DNA from: JBCBWG01 sp038523925
GTDB lineage: Bacteria; Pseudomonadota; Alphaproteobacteria; Rhizobiales; Hyphomicrobiaceae
Direction: 5' to 3'
Length of the DNA stretch: 64,000 nt
Assembly: GCA_038523925.1 (NCBI GenBank)
Contig: JBCBIY010000005.1
Span: 62,001-126,000, forward strand
Shown piece after piece: positions 63,879 through 64,000 of this stretch. Made by a program: the position numbers and the translations under genes. A model generated the notes under the pieces. That model did not search any database, was not told where the DNA came from, and saw only the letters and a list, made by a program, of their open reading frames with translations. How positions within the stretch are numbered: the stretch's first letter is position 1; each line of letters opens with the position of its first letter.

Positions 63879-63956
63879 GCCGGTAAGGCTGCAATCCAGC
63901 GCGCCTGATTTGGTCTCGCGGTCTCGATTGGCGCTGCATCTCTTGGATCACGCGAT

Positions 63957-63979
63957 CCCGCCTCACACCGGCGGGTTTT
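63957..63979 (+). terminator. rho-independent terminator after malonyl-CoA decarboxylase
   Basis: CCCGCC-TCACACC-GGCGGG followed by four T. A 6-bp all-GC stem with a 7-base loop, 78 bp after the stop codon, fits an intrinsic terminator. Nothing else is recognised in the last 120 bases. Confidence 0.7.
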
Positions 63980-64000
63980 AAGCCGTAGGCGGTCGGCGGA

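Overview
The window is a contiguous, GC-rich chromosomal segment of an alphaproteobacterium, most likely a member of the Hyphomicrobiales (Rhizobiales). The evidence is gene content and order: rlpA-dac-tmk-holB-metG-tatD-MBL; eno-ftsB-pdhABC with a lipoyl domain on both E1 beta and E2; the patatin/hisI/scaffold/yidD neighbourhood; BTLCP and PilZ proteins; a single-cysteine DksA; and a perfect CtrA-type box. Genus cannot be told from the sequence alone.

Layout. 1-2136 (minus): a copper-type operon of glutaredoxin/MauE fusion, CueR-like regulator and Tat-exported multicopper oxidase (cut by the window start). 2259-2943 (minus): tRNA-Ser(UGA) followed by five tandem 119-bp repeats, each carrying the tRNA 3' end. 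3074-9994 (plus): cell-wall and replication/translation housekeeping. 10048-13043: a lytic transglycosylase-like protein, then gatC and gatA, followed by three 105-bp GC-rich tandem repeats. 13518-22553: chorismate mutase, BTLCP, PilZ, PAS and rhomboid proteins, an ABC-2 exporter coupled to a cyclase-family enzyme, and two paralogous polysaccharide deacetylases. 22814-38885: mgtE, P450, isovaleryl-CoA dehydrogenase, MoxR ATPase, dksA, patatin, hisI, Fe-S scaffold, yidD, a TAXI binding protein and several unknowns.

39008-49597 is the accessory part. A minus-strand operon whose genes overlap by 4 bp (rfbF, rfbG, rfbC-like, two methyltransferases, a reductase/epimerase) should make a CDP-activated, probably C-methyl-branched 6-deoxyhexose. 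It is followed by a CmcI-like methyltransferase and an AT-rich glycosyltransferase. The island lies inside a degenerate tandem duplication: the GNAT 3' part and the thrS leader each occur twice. The duplication joint creates an in-frame thrS-start/GNAT chimera, now stopped by a nonsense codon. A frameshifted methyltransferase lies in the first unit.

49598-64000: thrS, an acyltransferase, queF with a queuosine-precursor transporter, eno, ftsB, the pyruvate dehydrogenase operon with three extra small reading frames between its genes, rpe, an AHL-lactonase-like enzyme and malonyl-CoA decarboxylase with a good terminator.

The most unusual signals are the tRNA-Ser 3'-end repeat array (similar in design to the rtT repeats behind E. 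coli tyrT), the duplication around the glycan island, a hairpin with a CGU loop just upstream of the thrS ribosome site, and the small reading frames inside the pdh operon. Alignments, folds and identities were judged by eye.
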